Shown here: positions 56,822 to 64,000 of the stretch, one piece after another
How the letters are laid out: every line of letters begins with the position of its first letter
Position numbering within the stretch: the stretch's first letter is position 1
Source of the DNA: Mycobacterium ahvazicum
Lineage (GTDB): Bacteria > Actinomycetota > Actinomycetes > Mycobacteriales > Mycobacteriaceae
Assembly (NCBI RefSeq): GCF_900176255.2
Contig: NZ_FXEG02000003.1
Location: 1,550,001-1,614,000 of the forward strand
Direction: 5' to 3'
Length of the DNA: 64,000 bases
Program-made: the position numbers and the translations under genes
The notes under the pieces: generated by a model
What the model saw: the letters and a program-made list of their open reading frames with translations, nothing else
Databases searched by the model: none
Told to the model about the DNA's origin: nothing

Positions 56822-57891
56822 GCCTGTTGCAACCGGGCCTGTTTGTCGGCGGCGCTCAATGCGTCGAACAACGCATCCAGGTCACCGTCGAGAACCTGGT
56901 CGAGATTGTGTGCCTTGAAGTTGATTCGATGGTCGGCGATCCGGTTCTCCGGGAAGTTGTAGGTGCGGATTCGCTCGCTGCGGTCGACGGTGCGGATCTG
57001 GCTGGCCCGGTCCGCCGACGCGTCGGCCGATGCCTGCTCCTCGGCGAGTGCCTGCAACCGGGCAGCCAGCACCTGCATGGCGCGGATCTTGTTCTGCAGC
57101 TGCGATCGCTCGTTTTGGCAGGTGACCACAATTCCGGTGGGCAGGTGGGTGATTCGCACCGCGGAGTCGGTGGTGTTGACGCCCTGCCCGCCCTTGCCGG
57201 ACGAGCGGTAGACGTCGATGCGCAGGTCGCTCTCGTCGATCTGCACCTGCTCGACTTCCTCGGGTTCTGGGTAGACCAACACCCCGGCGGCCGAAGTATG
57301 CACACGCCCTTGGGATTCCGTGACGGGGACGCGCTGCACCCGGTGCACGCCGCCCTCGAACTTCAGCCGCGACCACACCCCGTCGGCCGAGTCGCCCTTG
57401 CTGGCGATCGTCAGCGTCGCGTCCTTGTAGCCGCCCAGGTCGGAGGTGGTTTCGTCCAGCATCGTCACCGTCCAGCCGTGCCGTTCGGCGTAGCGGATGT
57501 ACATCCGGGCCAGGTCGGCAGCGAACAACGCCGATTCCTCGCCGCCTTCACCGGATTTGACCTCGAGCACGACGTCGTCGGCGTCATGCGGATCGCGCGG
57601 CGCCAGCATGTCGGTGAGCTGGGTGTCCAGTTCGGCCACCCGCGCTTCGAGTTCGACGACCTCGTCGGCGAACGAGTCGTCGTCGGCGGCCAGTTCGCGG
57701 GCGGTCTCCAGGTCGTCGCGTGCCGACTCCAGCTTGCGATGCGTGGCGACGATCGGGGCCAGCCGCGCGAATCGACGGCCGGCCTTGCGCGCCTCGTCGG
57801 GATTGCTGTGCAGCTCAGGGTCGGCCAGTCGCCGCTCCAGTTCGGCGTGCTCGGCCAGCAGCACGTCAATCGTCTGTACCGGCTGCGTCAT
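56818..57891 (-). CDS. prfA: Peptide chain release factor 1
   Basis: Terminates translation at UAA and UAG (357 aa). The stop-codon-recognition PxT motif is in RVQRVPVTESQGRVHTSAAG. The peptidyl-hydrolysis GGQ lies in GSSGKGGQGVNTTDSAVRIT. Normal length. Coupled to prmC by ATGA overlap. First gene of the prfA-prmC-tsaC-wecA series. Confidence 0.97.
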   Translation of the reverse strand: MTQPVQTIDVLLAEHAELERRLADPELHSNPDEARKAGRRFARLAPIVATHRKLESARDDLETARELAADDDSFADEVVELEARVAELDTQLTDMLAPRDPHDADDVVLEVKSGEGGEESALFAADLARMYIRYAERHGWTVTMLDETTSDLGGYKDATLTIASKGDSADGVWSRLKFEGGVHRVQRVPVTESQGRVHTSAAGVLVYPEPEEVEQVQIDESDLRIDVYRSSGKGGQGVNTTDSAVRITHLPTGIVVTCQNERSQLQNKIRAMQVLAARLQALAEEQASADASADRASQIRTVDRSERIRTYNFPENRIADHRINFKAHNLDQVLDGDLDALFDALSAADKQARLQQA

Positions 57892-57939
57892 TTCACACCT
57901 CCTCCCCGGTCCCAGCGAGCTTATTTACCGCAAACGCGA

Positions 57940-57985
57940 ACCGACGCCCGGCCTGCGCAGTTTCGTGCACAGTTCGGGCGTCGGT
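57940..57985 (-). terminator. Hairpin between rpmE and prfA
   Basis: ACCGACGCCCG (57940-57950) and CGGGCGTCGGT (57975-57985) pair perfectly over 11 bp with a 24-base loop. It starts 7 bases after the rpmE stop on the minus strand and is followed by TTCGCGTTT. A plausible terminator or attenuator between rpmE and prfA. Confidence 0.6.
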
Positions 57986-57992
57986 AAGGCAG

Positions 57993-58235
57993 CTATTTGT
58001 CGGCCGATTCGGCCTTGTCGGTTCCGCCCTTGCGCTTTCCGTAGCGCTTTTCGAAGCGCGCCACGCGGCCACCGCTGTCCAGAATCTTCTGCTTGCCGGT
58101 GTAGAACGGGTGGCACTGCGAGCAGACCTCGACAGTGATGTGACCGCCGTCTTTGGTGCTACGCGTGTTGAACGTGTTACCGCAACCGCAGAGCACGGTG
58201 GTCTCCCCGTATGCGGGATGAATGTCAGCTTTCAT
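57993..58235 (-). CDS. rpmE: 50S ribosomal protein L31, zinc-binding form
   Basis: 80 aa. Zinc ligands in VLCGCGNTFNTRSTKDGG and EVCSQCHPFYTGKQK mark the C+ form, the version usually replaced by a zinc-free paralog under zinc starvation. The C-terminal extension FEKRYGKRKGGTDKAESADK is typical for actinobacteria. Between rho and prfA, each gap containing a hairpin. Confidence 0.97.
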   Translation of the reverse strand: MKADIHPAYGETTVLCGCGNTFNTRSTKDGGHITVEVCSQCHPFYTGKQKILDSGGRVARFEKRYGKRKGGTDKAESADK

Positions 58236-58388
58236 GATGTCCTCTTCGATCGTTGTCGCCCCGGCGCGAACTCCTGGGACCTGAACTGGTCCTCGGGGGT
58301 AGTCGACCGTCGATTATGCCAGGTCAACCTACATCAGCCCAAACAGCGAGATACGCCCGCGCATTCCCGGCGGCCGGTACGCCGAGAC

Positions 58389-58433
58389 TGTAGCCACGCA
58401 GACACGGATCGGCGTGTCGTCTGCGTGGTTACA
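58389..58433 (-). terminator. Hairpin between rho and rpmE
   Basis: TGTAGCCACGCAGACAC (58389-58405) folds with GTGTCGTCTGCGTGGTTACA (58414-58433) with small bulges and an 8-base loop. It begins 32 bases after the rho stop on the minus strand. No U-tract. Likely the rho transcript end or a 3' processing structure. Confidence 0.55.
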
Positions 58434-58464
58434 GTGTCGCCTCAGCGGTGGTCACGTCGGGACG

Positions 58465-60351
58465 CTAGTCGTTGTCCATGTTGCCCGGTGTCGTCTTGGA
58501 CACCTGGACCAGGAATTCGTAGTTGGTCTTGGTCTTGCGCAGCTGCGACATCAGCAAGTCGATGGCCTGGTGGGAGTCCAGACCCGACAGCACGCGGCGC
58601 AGTTTGTGCACAATGCCGAACTCGTCGGGCGAGAGCAACAGCTCATCCTTGCGGGTACCGGACGGGTTGACGTCGACCGCCGGGAACACCCGGCGCTCGG
58701 AGATCTTGCGGTCCAGCTTGAGCTCGGCGTTACCGGTGCCCTTGAACTCCTCGAAGATGACCGTGTCACCGGTGGACCCGGTCTCGACCATCGCCGTGGC
58801 GATGATGGTCAGCGATCCGCCTTCTTCGATGTTGCGCGCCGCGCCGAGGAACCGTTTCGGCGGGTACAGCGCGGTGGAGTCGACACCACCGGACAGGATC
58901 CGGCCCGACGCGGGTGACGCGTTGTTGTACGCGCGACCCAGGCGGGTGATCGAGTCCAGCAGCACCACGACGTCCTTGCCCTGCTCGACGAGCCGCTTGG
59001 CGCGTTCGATCGCCAGCTCGGCGACCGACGTGTGGTCTGACGGCGGCCGGTCGAAGGTTGAGGCGATGACCTCGCCCTTCACCGAACGCGTCATGTCGGT
59101 GACCTCTTCAGGTCGCTCGTCGACGAGCACGACCATCAGGTGGCATTCCGGGTTGTTCTTGGTGATCGCGTTGGCGATGTCCTGCAGGATCGTGGTCTTA
59201 CCGGCCTTGGGAGGCGACACGATCAGGGCACGCTGACCCTTACCGATCGGCATGATCAGATCGATGACTCGCGTGGTCAGCCGGTCGGGGGTGGTTTCCA
59301 GGCGCAGCCGCTGGTTGGGGTAGAGCGGCGTCAACTTCTGGAAATCGGGACGCTTCTTGACGTCTTCGACCGGTCCACCGTTGACGCTGTCCAGGCGAAC
59401 CAGCGGATTGAATTTCTGCCGCTGGTTGGGCTGCTCGCCCTCTTTGGGCACCCGCACCGCGCCGGTCACGGCGTCGCCGCGGCGCAGGCCGTTCTTGCGC
59501 ACCATATTCATGGACACATAGACGTCGTGCGGGCCGGCCAGATATCCGGAAGTGCGCACGAAGGCGTAATTGTCGAGGACGTCAAGAATGCCGGCTACCG
59601 GTTGGACGACGTCGTCCTCACGCAGTTCGGCCTCGCCACCGCCGCCGCCCTCGCCGGAGCGCTCACCGCGACGCCGGCGGTCGCGGAACCGGCGGCCACG
59701 CCGGCCCCCACGGCCGTCGCCGTCGTCATCCTGCTGGTTCGAGGCGCCGCGGCCTTGCTGGCCGCCCGAGCCCTGCTGATCGCCGGAATCTGATCCGCGG
59801 TCGTCGTTCTTGGATTCCTTGTGGCCTTGACCTTGGCCACCGTCGCGCTTGTCGGCCTGGTTGCCGTCGCGCTTGTCGGTCTCGCGAGGAGCGGTGCCGT
59901 TGCGGCTCTCCGAGCCCTCGCCGTCCGCCTCGTCGGCGGTGCGGGGGGCCGATCCCGCTTCGCGGGAGGCGCCGCGCCGTTCCCGGCGCTGGCTGCCCTC
60001 GTTCGCCGAATCCTTCTGTTCCCCTTGGGCAGTCGGTTCTTCGGCGGCAGTTTTCTCTTGGTTCTTGTCCTGTTCGGACTTGCCGGTGTCCTCGGACGGG
60101 GTGGCGGCGGATTTGCCGTTGGTCTGTCCCCTGATTTCCTTGATCGCGGCAATGAGTTCGTTCTTACGCATCCCCGACGTGCCCTTGACGCCGGCCTGAT
60201 TAGCCAGCGCACGCAGTTCGGGCAGCACCATGGTGGACAGGGAGCCGGCCGAAACGTTGGTTTTCACGTCCGGAGTGTCGGTGGTCACGGCGTTCGGCAG
60301 CTGATTGCTGTCCGTACTCTCGTCAGCCGTGAACAGGTCCGTATCAGTCAC
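58465..60351 (-). CDS. rho: Transcription termination factor Rho
   Basis: Hexameric RNA helicase (628 aa). N-terminal Rho-N helices (LSTMVLPELRALANQAGVKG) are separated from the RNA-binding domain by about 150 residues of low-complexity Arg/Gly/Asp/Gln-rich sequence, typical of high-GC actinobacteria. The primary RNA site includes VAGILDVLDNYAFVRTSGYL. Walker A is VSPPKAGKTTILQDIANAI, Q-loop/Walker B VVVLLDSITRLGRAYN. The C-terminus is SKTTPGNMDND. Monocistronic, with a 268-base upstream region. Confidence 0.97.
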   Translation of the reverse strand: MTDTDLFTADESTDSNQLPNAVTTDTPDVKTNVSAGSLSTMVLPELRALANQAGVKGTSGMRKNELIAAIKEIRGQTNGKSAATPSEDTGKSEQDKNQEKTAAEEPTAQGEQKDSANEGSQRRERRGASREAGSAPRTADEADGEGSESRNGTAPRETDKRDGNQADKRDGGQGQGHKESKNDDRGSDSGDQQGSGGQQGRGASNQQDDDGDGRGGRRGRRFRDRRRRGERSGEGGGGGEAELREDDVVQPVAGILDVLDNYAFVRTSGYLAGPHDVYVSMNMVRKNGLRRGDAVTGAVRVPKEGEQPNQRQKFNPLVRLDSVNGGPVEDVKKRPDFQKLTPLYPNQRLRLETTPDRLTTRVIDLIMPIGKGQRALIVSPPKAGKTTILQDIANAITKNNPECHLMVVLVDERPEEVTDMTRSVKGEVIASTFDRPPSDHTSVAELAIERAKRLVEQGKDVVVLLDSITRLGRAYNNASPASGRILSGGVDSTALYPPKRFLGAARNIEEGGSLTIIATAMVETGSTGDTVIFEEFKGTGNAELKLDRKISERRVFPAVDVNPSGTRKDELLLSPDEFGIVHKLRRVLSGLDSHQAIDLLMSQLRKTKTNYEFLVQVSKTTPGNMDND

Positions 60352-60619
60352 GGATTTCCTTTCTTTCCCTCGCTGATCACGTCATACGAGGGGTTCGTCG
60401 CATTCAGCCAAATTGCCGAGTGCACCCAATCATCGACTCTGCAACGGTGATCGCCTGGGATGGCGGAGAAAACGGCGAACCTCGTCCACGAGAAGAATTG
60501 GTGTTATCCCAGCGGCAAGGCAGTATGTATGCAGATGCAGATGCTGCGATTGCTGGACGATGCCGAGGATAACCCGCATCTGTGCTCGAAGCAAGCAAAC
60601 CCCCCGGCGAGCTTGTGGA
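60352..60619 (-). promoter_or_regulatory. Upstream/leader region of rho
   Basis: 268 bases between thrB and rho on the same strand. A 49-codon frame from ATG 60579 (MRVILGIVQQSQ) to a stop at 60430 is possible but its codon use is poor. The region is long enough for a regulatory leader, and rho genes are commonly autoregulated through one. No structure could be assigned with confidence. Confidence 0.4.
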
Positions 60620-61564
60620 TTAACCAGCGACTGTGACACCCGGGCTCCAGCGAGCCCCTTCGCCGACCGTCACCTCGGTGATCCTGAATCCGTTGGCAAC
60701 GCCGCAGTCCAACGCCTCCGAAGGCAACTCCGACTCGGTAGTCAATGCGATAACGGACGGACCCGCCCCAGAAAGCGTCGCTGACACATTAAGACGCCGC
60801 AGCAGCCGCAGATATTCCGCCGACGCCGGCATGGCCGGGGCTCGTTGCGGCTGATGAAGGACGTCTTCGGTGGCCGCCATCAGCAGATCCGGGCGCTGGG
60901 TCAGCGCGACCACCAATAATGCGGCGCGGCTGACGTTGAATCGTGCATCCTCGTGGCTGACCTGAGCGGGGAGCAGTACCCGCGTCTCGGCGGTCGATGA
61001 CCGCTCCTCCGGGATCGCGCAGAACAGGCGGATATCAGGGTGCAGCGCCAGCGGGACGGCGGAGTAAGCCGGTGCGTCGTCGGCCCGCTCGGTCCACGAA
61101 ACCACCGCGCCGCCCAGCACCGCGGCCGCGGCATTGTCGGGGTGACCCTCGAACTCCGAGGCCAGCTGGATCAGCTGCGCCTCGCTGAACGGGGCGGAAT
61201 GAGTTTGCGCGACAAGGCCATTGACCGCGGCAAGACCGCTGACCACAGCCGCCGCGGACGACCCGAGACCGCGAGAATGTGGGATGGCATTGCGACAGCG
61301 CACCGCCAGGCCGGGGGCACGGACCCCGGCGGCCTGTAGCCCGCGCTCGATGGCGCGCACCACCAAGTGCTCGGGCCCCAGCGGCACCTGGCCGGCGCCC
61401 TCGCCCTCGACCTCGACGACCAAGCCGGAATCGATTGTCTCCAGCACGATCTCGTCGTACAGACTCAATGCGAGGCCGATGGTGTCAAAACCCGGGCCAA
61501 GATTGGCGCTGGACGCCGACACCACGGCGCTGGCCACCAGCCCGGCGGGCAGCAGCTGATTCAC
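60620..61564 (-). CDS. thrB: Homoserine kinase
   Basis: GHMP kinase (314 aa) phosphorylating homoserine for threonine synthesis. ASSANLGPGFDTIGLALSLY at the N-terminus, ATP loop NAIPHSRGLGSSAAAVVSGL, and LSGAGPSVIALT near the C-terminus. GTG 61564 (VNQLLPAGLVASAVV) lies 2 bases after the thrC stop and matches H37Rv. The very long open frame back to 62383 is only an antisense-free shadow over thrC. Confidence 0.95.
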   Translation of the reverse strand: MNQLLPAGLVASAVVSASSANLGPGFDTIGLALSLYDEIVLETIDSGLVVEVEGEGAGQVPLGPEHLVVRAIERGLQAAGVRAPGLAVRCRNAIPHSRGLGSSAAAVVSGLAAVNGLVAQTHSAPFSEAQLIQLASEFEGHPDNAAAAVLGGAVVSWTERADDAPAYSAVPLALHPDIRLFCAIPEERSSTAETRVLLPAQVSHEDARFNVSRAALLVVALTQRPDLLMAATEDVLHQPQRAPAMPASAEYLRLLRRLNVSATLSGAGPSVIALTTESELPSEALDCGVANGFRITEVTVGEGARWSPGVTVAG

Positions 61565-61566
61565 GA

Positions 61567-62649
61567 CTAGGCCAGCCCGAGCTTCTCGACGACGAGTACA
61601 GGATCCACCGGCAACGGGGAAACGCTGGGCACATCCTTCAGCGCCGTGTCGGGGTCCTTCAGACCGTTGCCGGTGACCGTGCACACCACGGTCGACCCGC
61701 GGGGCACCCAACCGTCTTCGACAGACTTGAGCAAGCCCGCGATGCTGGCCGCCGAGGCGGGCTCGACGAACACGCCCTCGGATTCGGCCACCAGGTGGTA
61801 GGCCGCCAGGATCTCCTCGTCGGTCGCTGCCAGAAAGCGTCCATTGGATTGCTCCTGAGCCGCAACGGCGGCAGTCCATGACGCCGGCGAACCGATCCGG
61901 ATCGCGGTGGCGATGGTCTCGGGGTTCTTGACGGGTTTGCCGTGCACCAGCGGCGCCGCTCCGGCCGCCTGGGTGCCCAGCATGCGGGGCAGCTTCTCGA
62001 ACACGCCGTCCTGGTGGTACTCGGTGTAGCCCTTCCAGTACGCGGTGATGTTCCCGGCGTTGCCGACGGGCAGCGAGTGGATGTCCGGCGCGGTGCCCAG
62101 CGCGTCCACGATCTCGAACGCGGCCGTCTTCTGGCCCTCGATACGCACCGGGTTGACCGAGTTGACCAACGAGATTGTCGGGAAGTCGGCGGCCATCTTG
62201 CGGGCCAGCTCCAGGCAATCGTCGAAGTTGCCGTCGATCTGAATGATCTTGGCGCCGTGCATAACCGCCTGCGCGAGCTTGCCCATCGCGATCTTGCCCT
62301 GGGGTATCAGGACCGCGCAGGTGATGCCGGCGCGCGCCGCGTAGGCCGCCGCCGACGCCGAGGTGTTTCCGGTGGATGCGCACAACACGGCCTGCTGTCC
62401 GCGCGCCACGGCGTCGGTGACTGCCATCGTCATGCCCCGGTCCTTGAACGAGCCGGTGGGGTTGAGCCCCTCCACCTTCAAGTGGACCGTGCAGCCGGTC
62501 TGCTCCGACAGCCGGGCGGCCGGGATCAACGGCGTGCCACCCTCGAGCAGCGTGATCGCCGTCCAGTCTTCGCCGACCGGCAACCGGTCGCGGTAGGCGG
62601 CAATCAGACCCGGCCAGGGCTTGTGGACGGCGGTTCGCGGCGTGCTCAT
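61567..62649 (-). CDS. thrC: Threonine synthase
   Basis: PLP enzyme (360 aa) converting O-phosphohomoserine to threonine. PLP Lys69 in NPTGSFKDRGMTMAV, the Asn-containing CASTGNTSASAAAYAA, and glycine-rich SLPVGNAGNITAYWKGY for the phosphate. The ATG overlaps the thrA stop as ATGA. Middle gene of thrA-thrC-thrB. Confidence 0.97.
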   Translation of the reverse strand: MSTPRTAVHKPWPGLIAAYRDRLPVGEDWTAITLLEGGTPLIPAARLSEQTGCTVHLKVEGLNPTGSFKDRGMTMAVTDAVARGQQAVLCASTGNTSASAAAYAARAGITCAVLIPQGKIAMGKLAQAVMHGAKIIQIDGNFDDCLELARKMAADFPTISLVNSVNPVRIEGQKTAAFEIVDALGTAPDIHSLPVGNAGNITAYWKGYTEYHQDGVFEKLPRMLGTQAAGAAPLVHGKPVKNPETIATAIRIGSPASWTAAVAAQEQSNGRFLAATDEEILAAYHLVAESEGVFVEPASAASIAGLLKSVEDGWVPRGSTVVCTVTGNGLKDPDTALKDVPSVSPLPVDPVLVVEKLGLA

Positions 62650-63977
62650 ATGCTGGTTCCTTCCAGTCTCAGCACGCTTGCCACACTCTGCACGACGTCC
62701 AAATCGGCCAGCGCATCAACGGTTTCCGATAGTGCGGCATCGGTGGCGCTGTGCGTGACCACCACGATGCGAGCCCCCACCCGTCGCCCGCCCTCGTCCG
62801 CGACGCCTTCCTGACGGACCTCGGCGATGCTGACCTCGCGCTTGGCGAATTCGGCCGCCACCGAGGACAACACCCCGGGCTTGTCCGCGACGTTCATGCT
62901 CACGTAGTAGCGCGTGGAGATGAAACCCATTGGTGCGACCGGCAATTGGGCGTATTTCGACTCTTTCGGCCCGCGACTGCCCAGCACCCGGTTGCGAGCG
63001 GCCATCACCAGGTCACCGGTCACCGCGGATGCGGTCGGCGCACCGCCGGCCCCTTGGCCGTAGAACATCAGCCGGCCCGCTGCCTCGGCTTCCACCACCA
63101 CTGCGTTGAACGCGCCGTTGACGGTGGCCAGCGGATGCTCCAGCGGCACCAGCGCGGGGTAGACGCGCGCCGAAACCCGTTGCTGACCATCGTCGGTCGT
63201 GATGCGCTCGCAGATCGACAGCAGCTTGATCGTGCAGCCCAACGCATGCGCGGACGCAAAGTCGGCCGGGGTGATCTTGGTGATGCCTTCGCGATAGACG
63301 TCGTCGGCGGTCACCCGGGTGTGGAAGGCGATGGACGCCAGGATCGCGGCCTTGGCCGCCGCGTCGTAGCCTTCGACGTCCGCAGTGGGATCGGCTTCCG
63401 CGTAGCCCAGCGCACTCGCGTCGGCCAAGGCGCTGTCGTAGTCGGTTCCGGTGCTGTCCATCGCGGACAGGATGTAGTTGGTGGTGCCGTTGACGATGCC
63501 GGCCACCCGGACCACCGTGTCACCGGCCAACGACTGGGTGAGCGGACGGATCACCGGGATCGCGCCCGCGACCGCCGCCTCGAAATACAGGTCGACATGC
63601 GCGTTTTCGGCGGCCTGAGCCAGCTCGCCGGTCGAGGTGGCCAACAGAGCCTTGTTGGCAGTCACGACCGACTTGCCGTGCTCGAGTGCGGCCAGGATTG
63701 CCTTGCGCGACGGCTCGACCGGCCCCATCAACTCCACGACGATGTCGACGTCTTCCCGCGAGACCAGCTCTTCGATGTTGTCGGTGAGCAGTTCAACGGG
63801 CACACCACGGTCGTCGGCGACGCGCCGTACCCCGATGCCGCGCAGCGCAAGAGGGGCGCCGACCCGGGCCGCGAGATCGTCCGCACTCTCCTCGATGATG
63901 CGGACCACTTCGCTGCCGACGTTGCCCAACCCGAGTACCGCTACGCCGACTGGCTTTGCATTACCCGACACAGTCAC
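62646..63977 (-). CDS. thrA: Homoserine dehydrogenase
   Basis: NAD(P)-dependent enzyme (443 aa) reducing aspartate semialdehyde to homoserine. Rossmann motif VAVLGLGNVGSEVVRII, substrate region GIVNGTTNYILSAMDSTG and SALGYAEADPTADVEGYDA with the catalytic Lys region following. A C-terminal ACT domain (STRYYVSMNVADKPGVLSSV) gives threonine feedback control. GTG 63977 is the probable start. Monofunctional, no aspartokinase domain. Confidence 0.96.
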   Translation of the reverse strand: MTVSGNAKPVGVAVLGLGNVGSEVVRIIEESADDLAARVGAPLALRGIGVRRVADDRGVPVELLTDNIEELVSREDVDIVVELMGPVEPSRKAILAALEHGKSVVTANKALLATSTGELAQAAENAHVDLYFEAAVAGAIPVIRPLTQSLAGDTVVRVAGIVNGTTNYILSAMDSTGTDYDSALADASALGYAEADPTADVEGYDAAAKAAILASIAFHTRVTADDVYREGITKITPADFASAHALGCTIKLLSICERITTDDGQQRVSARVYPALVPLEHPLATVNGAFNAVVVEAEAAGRLMFYGQGAGGAPTASAVTGDLVMAARNRVLGSRGPKESKYAQLPVAPMGFISTRYYVSMNVADKPGVLSSVAAEFAKREVSIAEVRQEGVADEGGRRVGARIVVVTHSATDAALSETVDALADLDVVQSVASVLRLEGTSI

Positions 63978-64000
63978 CTCACTTCCAGACTCAGCAGATC

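Noticed and set aside
60620..62383. 587-codon version of thrB
   Set aside because: The extra N-terminal part overlaps thrC on the same strand in another frame; the homoserine kinase family begins at the GTG at 61564.

Overview
This window is a mycobacterial chromosome segment, almost certainly from a slow-growing Mycobacterium. It reads as the H37Rv interval from thrA (Rv1294) to irtB (Rv1349), flipped so that irtB is at base 1 and thrA at the right end. Locus names are from memory of M. tuberculosis. The evidence is family-level protein similarity gene after gene, high GC, frequent GTG starts, ATGA-type stop/start overlaps, a single rrn operon beside murA, and a 16S-23S spacer without tRNA genes. 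The species is not fixed. Parts of the 16S outside the anomalous block recall the M. simiae complex, a weak call from memory.

Left part (1-10.7 kb): iron acquisition. irtB (cut) and irtA form the carboxymycobactin/mycobactin transporter. mbtL, mbtM, mbtN and mbtK make and attach the mycobactin acyl chain. Three sites resembling IdeR boxes precede irtA, mbtK and mbtL. A DesA3-like desaturase and its ferredoxin reductase sit between irtA and a tRNA-Leu, which is not the H37Rv arrangement. lprD and a DUF3817 protein follow.

10.7-20 kb: rdgB, rphA, the Rv1339-type cyclic-nucleotide phosphodiesterase, murI, a rhomboid protease, a P1-family hydrolase, a DUF2017 protein, clpS, pncB and dinG. The mec-cysO-cysM cysteine genes expected between the rhomboid and hydrolase genes are absent. 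20-27.6 kb: glgP facing glgE-glgB, the alpha-glucan module, plus a small unknown gene.

27.6-38 kb: a CnoX/YbbN-like thioredoxin, fadA4, methylmalonyl-CoA epimerase, an Rv1322-type protein, nucS, one membrane adenylate cyclase, an MFS/LysR/VOC group not expected here (the VOC gene is frameshifted), then alkA and ogt. 38-43.5 kb: the rrn operon on the minus strand, with tandem promoters. Its 16S carries a roughly 100-base block that reads as enterobacterial rather than mycobacterial. This is the strongest anomaly in the window.

43.5-64 kb: murA, a PduO-type cobalamin adenosyltransferase, a DUF2550 protein, the complete ATP synthase operon (atpI-B-E-F-H-A-G-D-C), wecA, the tsaC-like gene, prmC, prfA, rpmE, rho and the threonine genes thrB-thrC-thrA. 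This is conserved core genome in H37Rv order.
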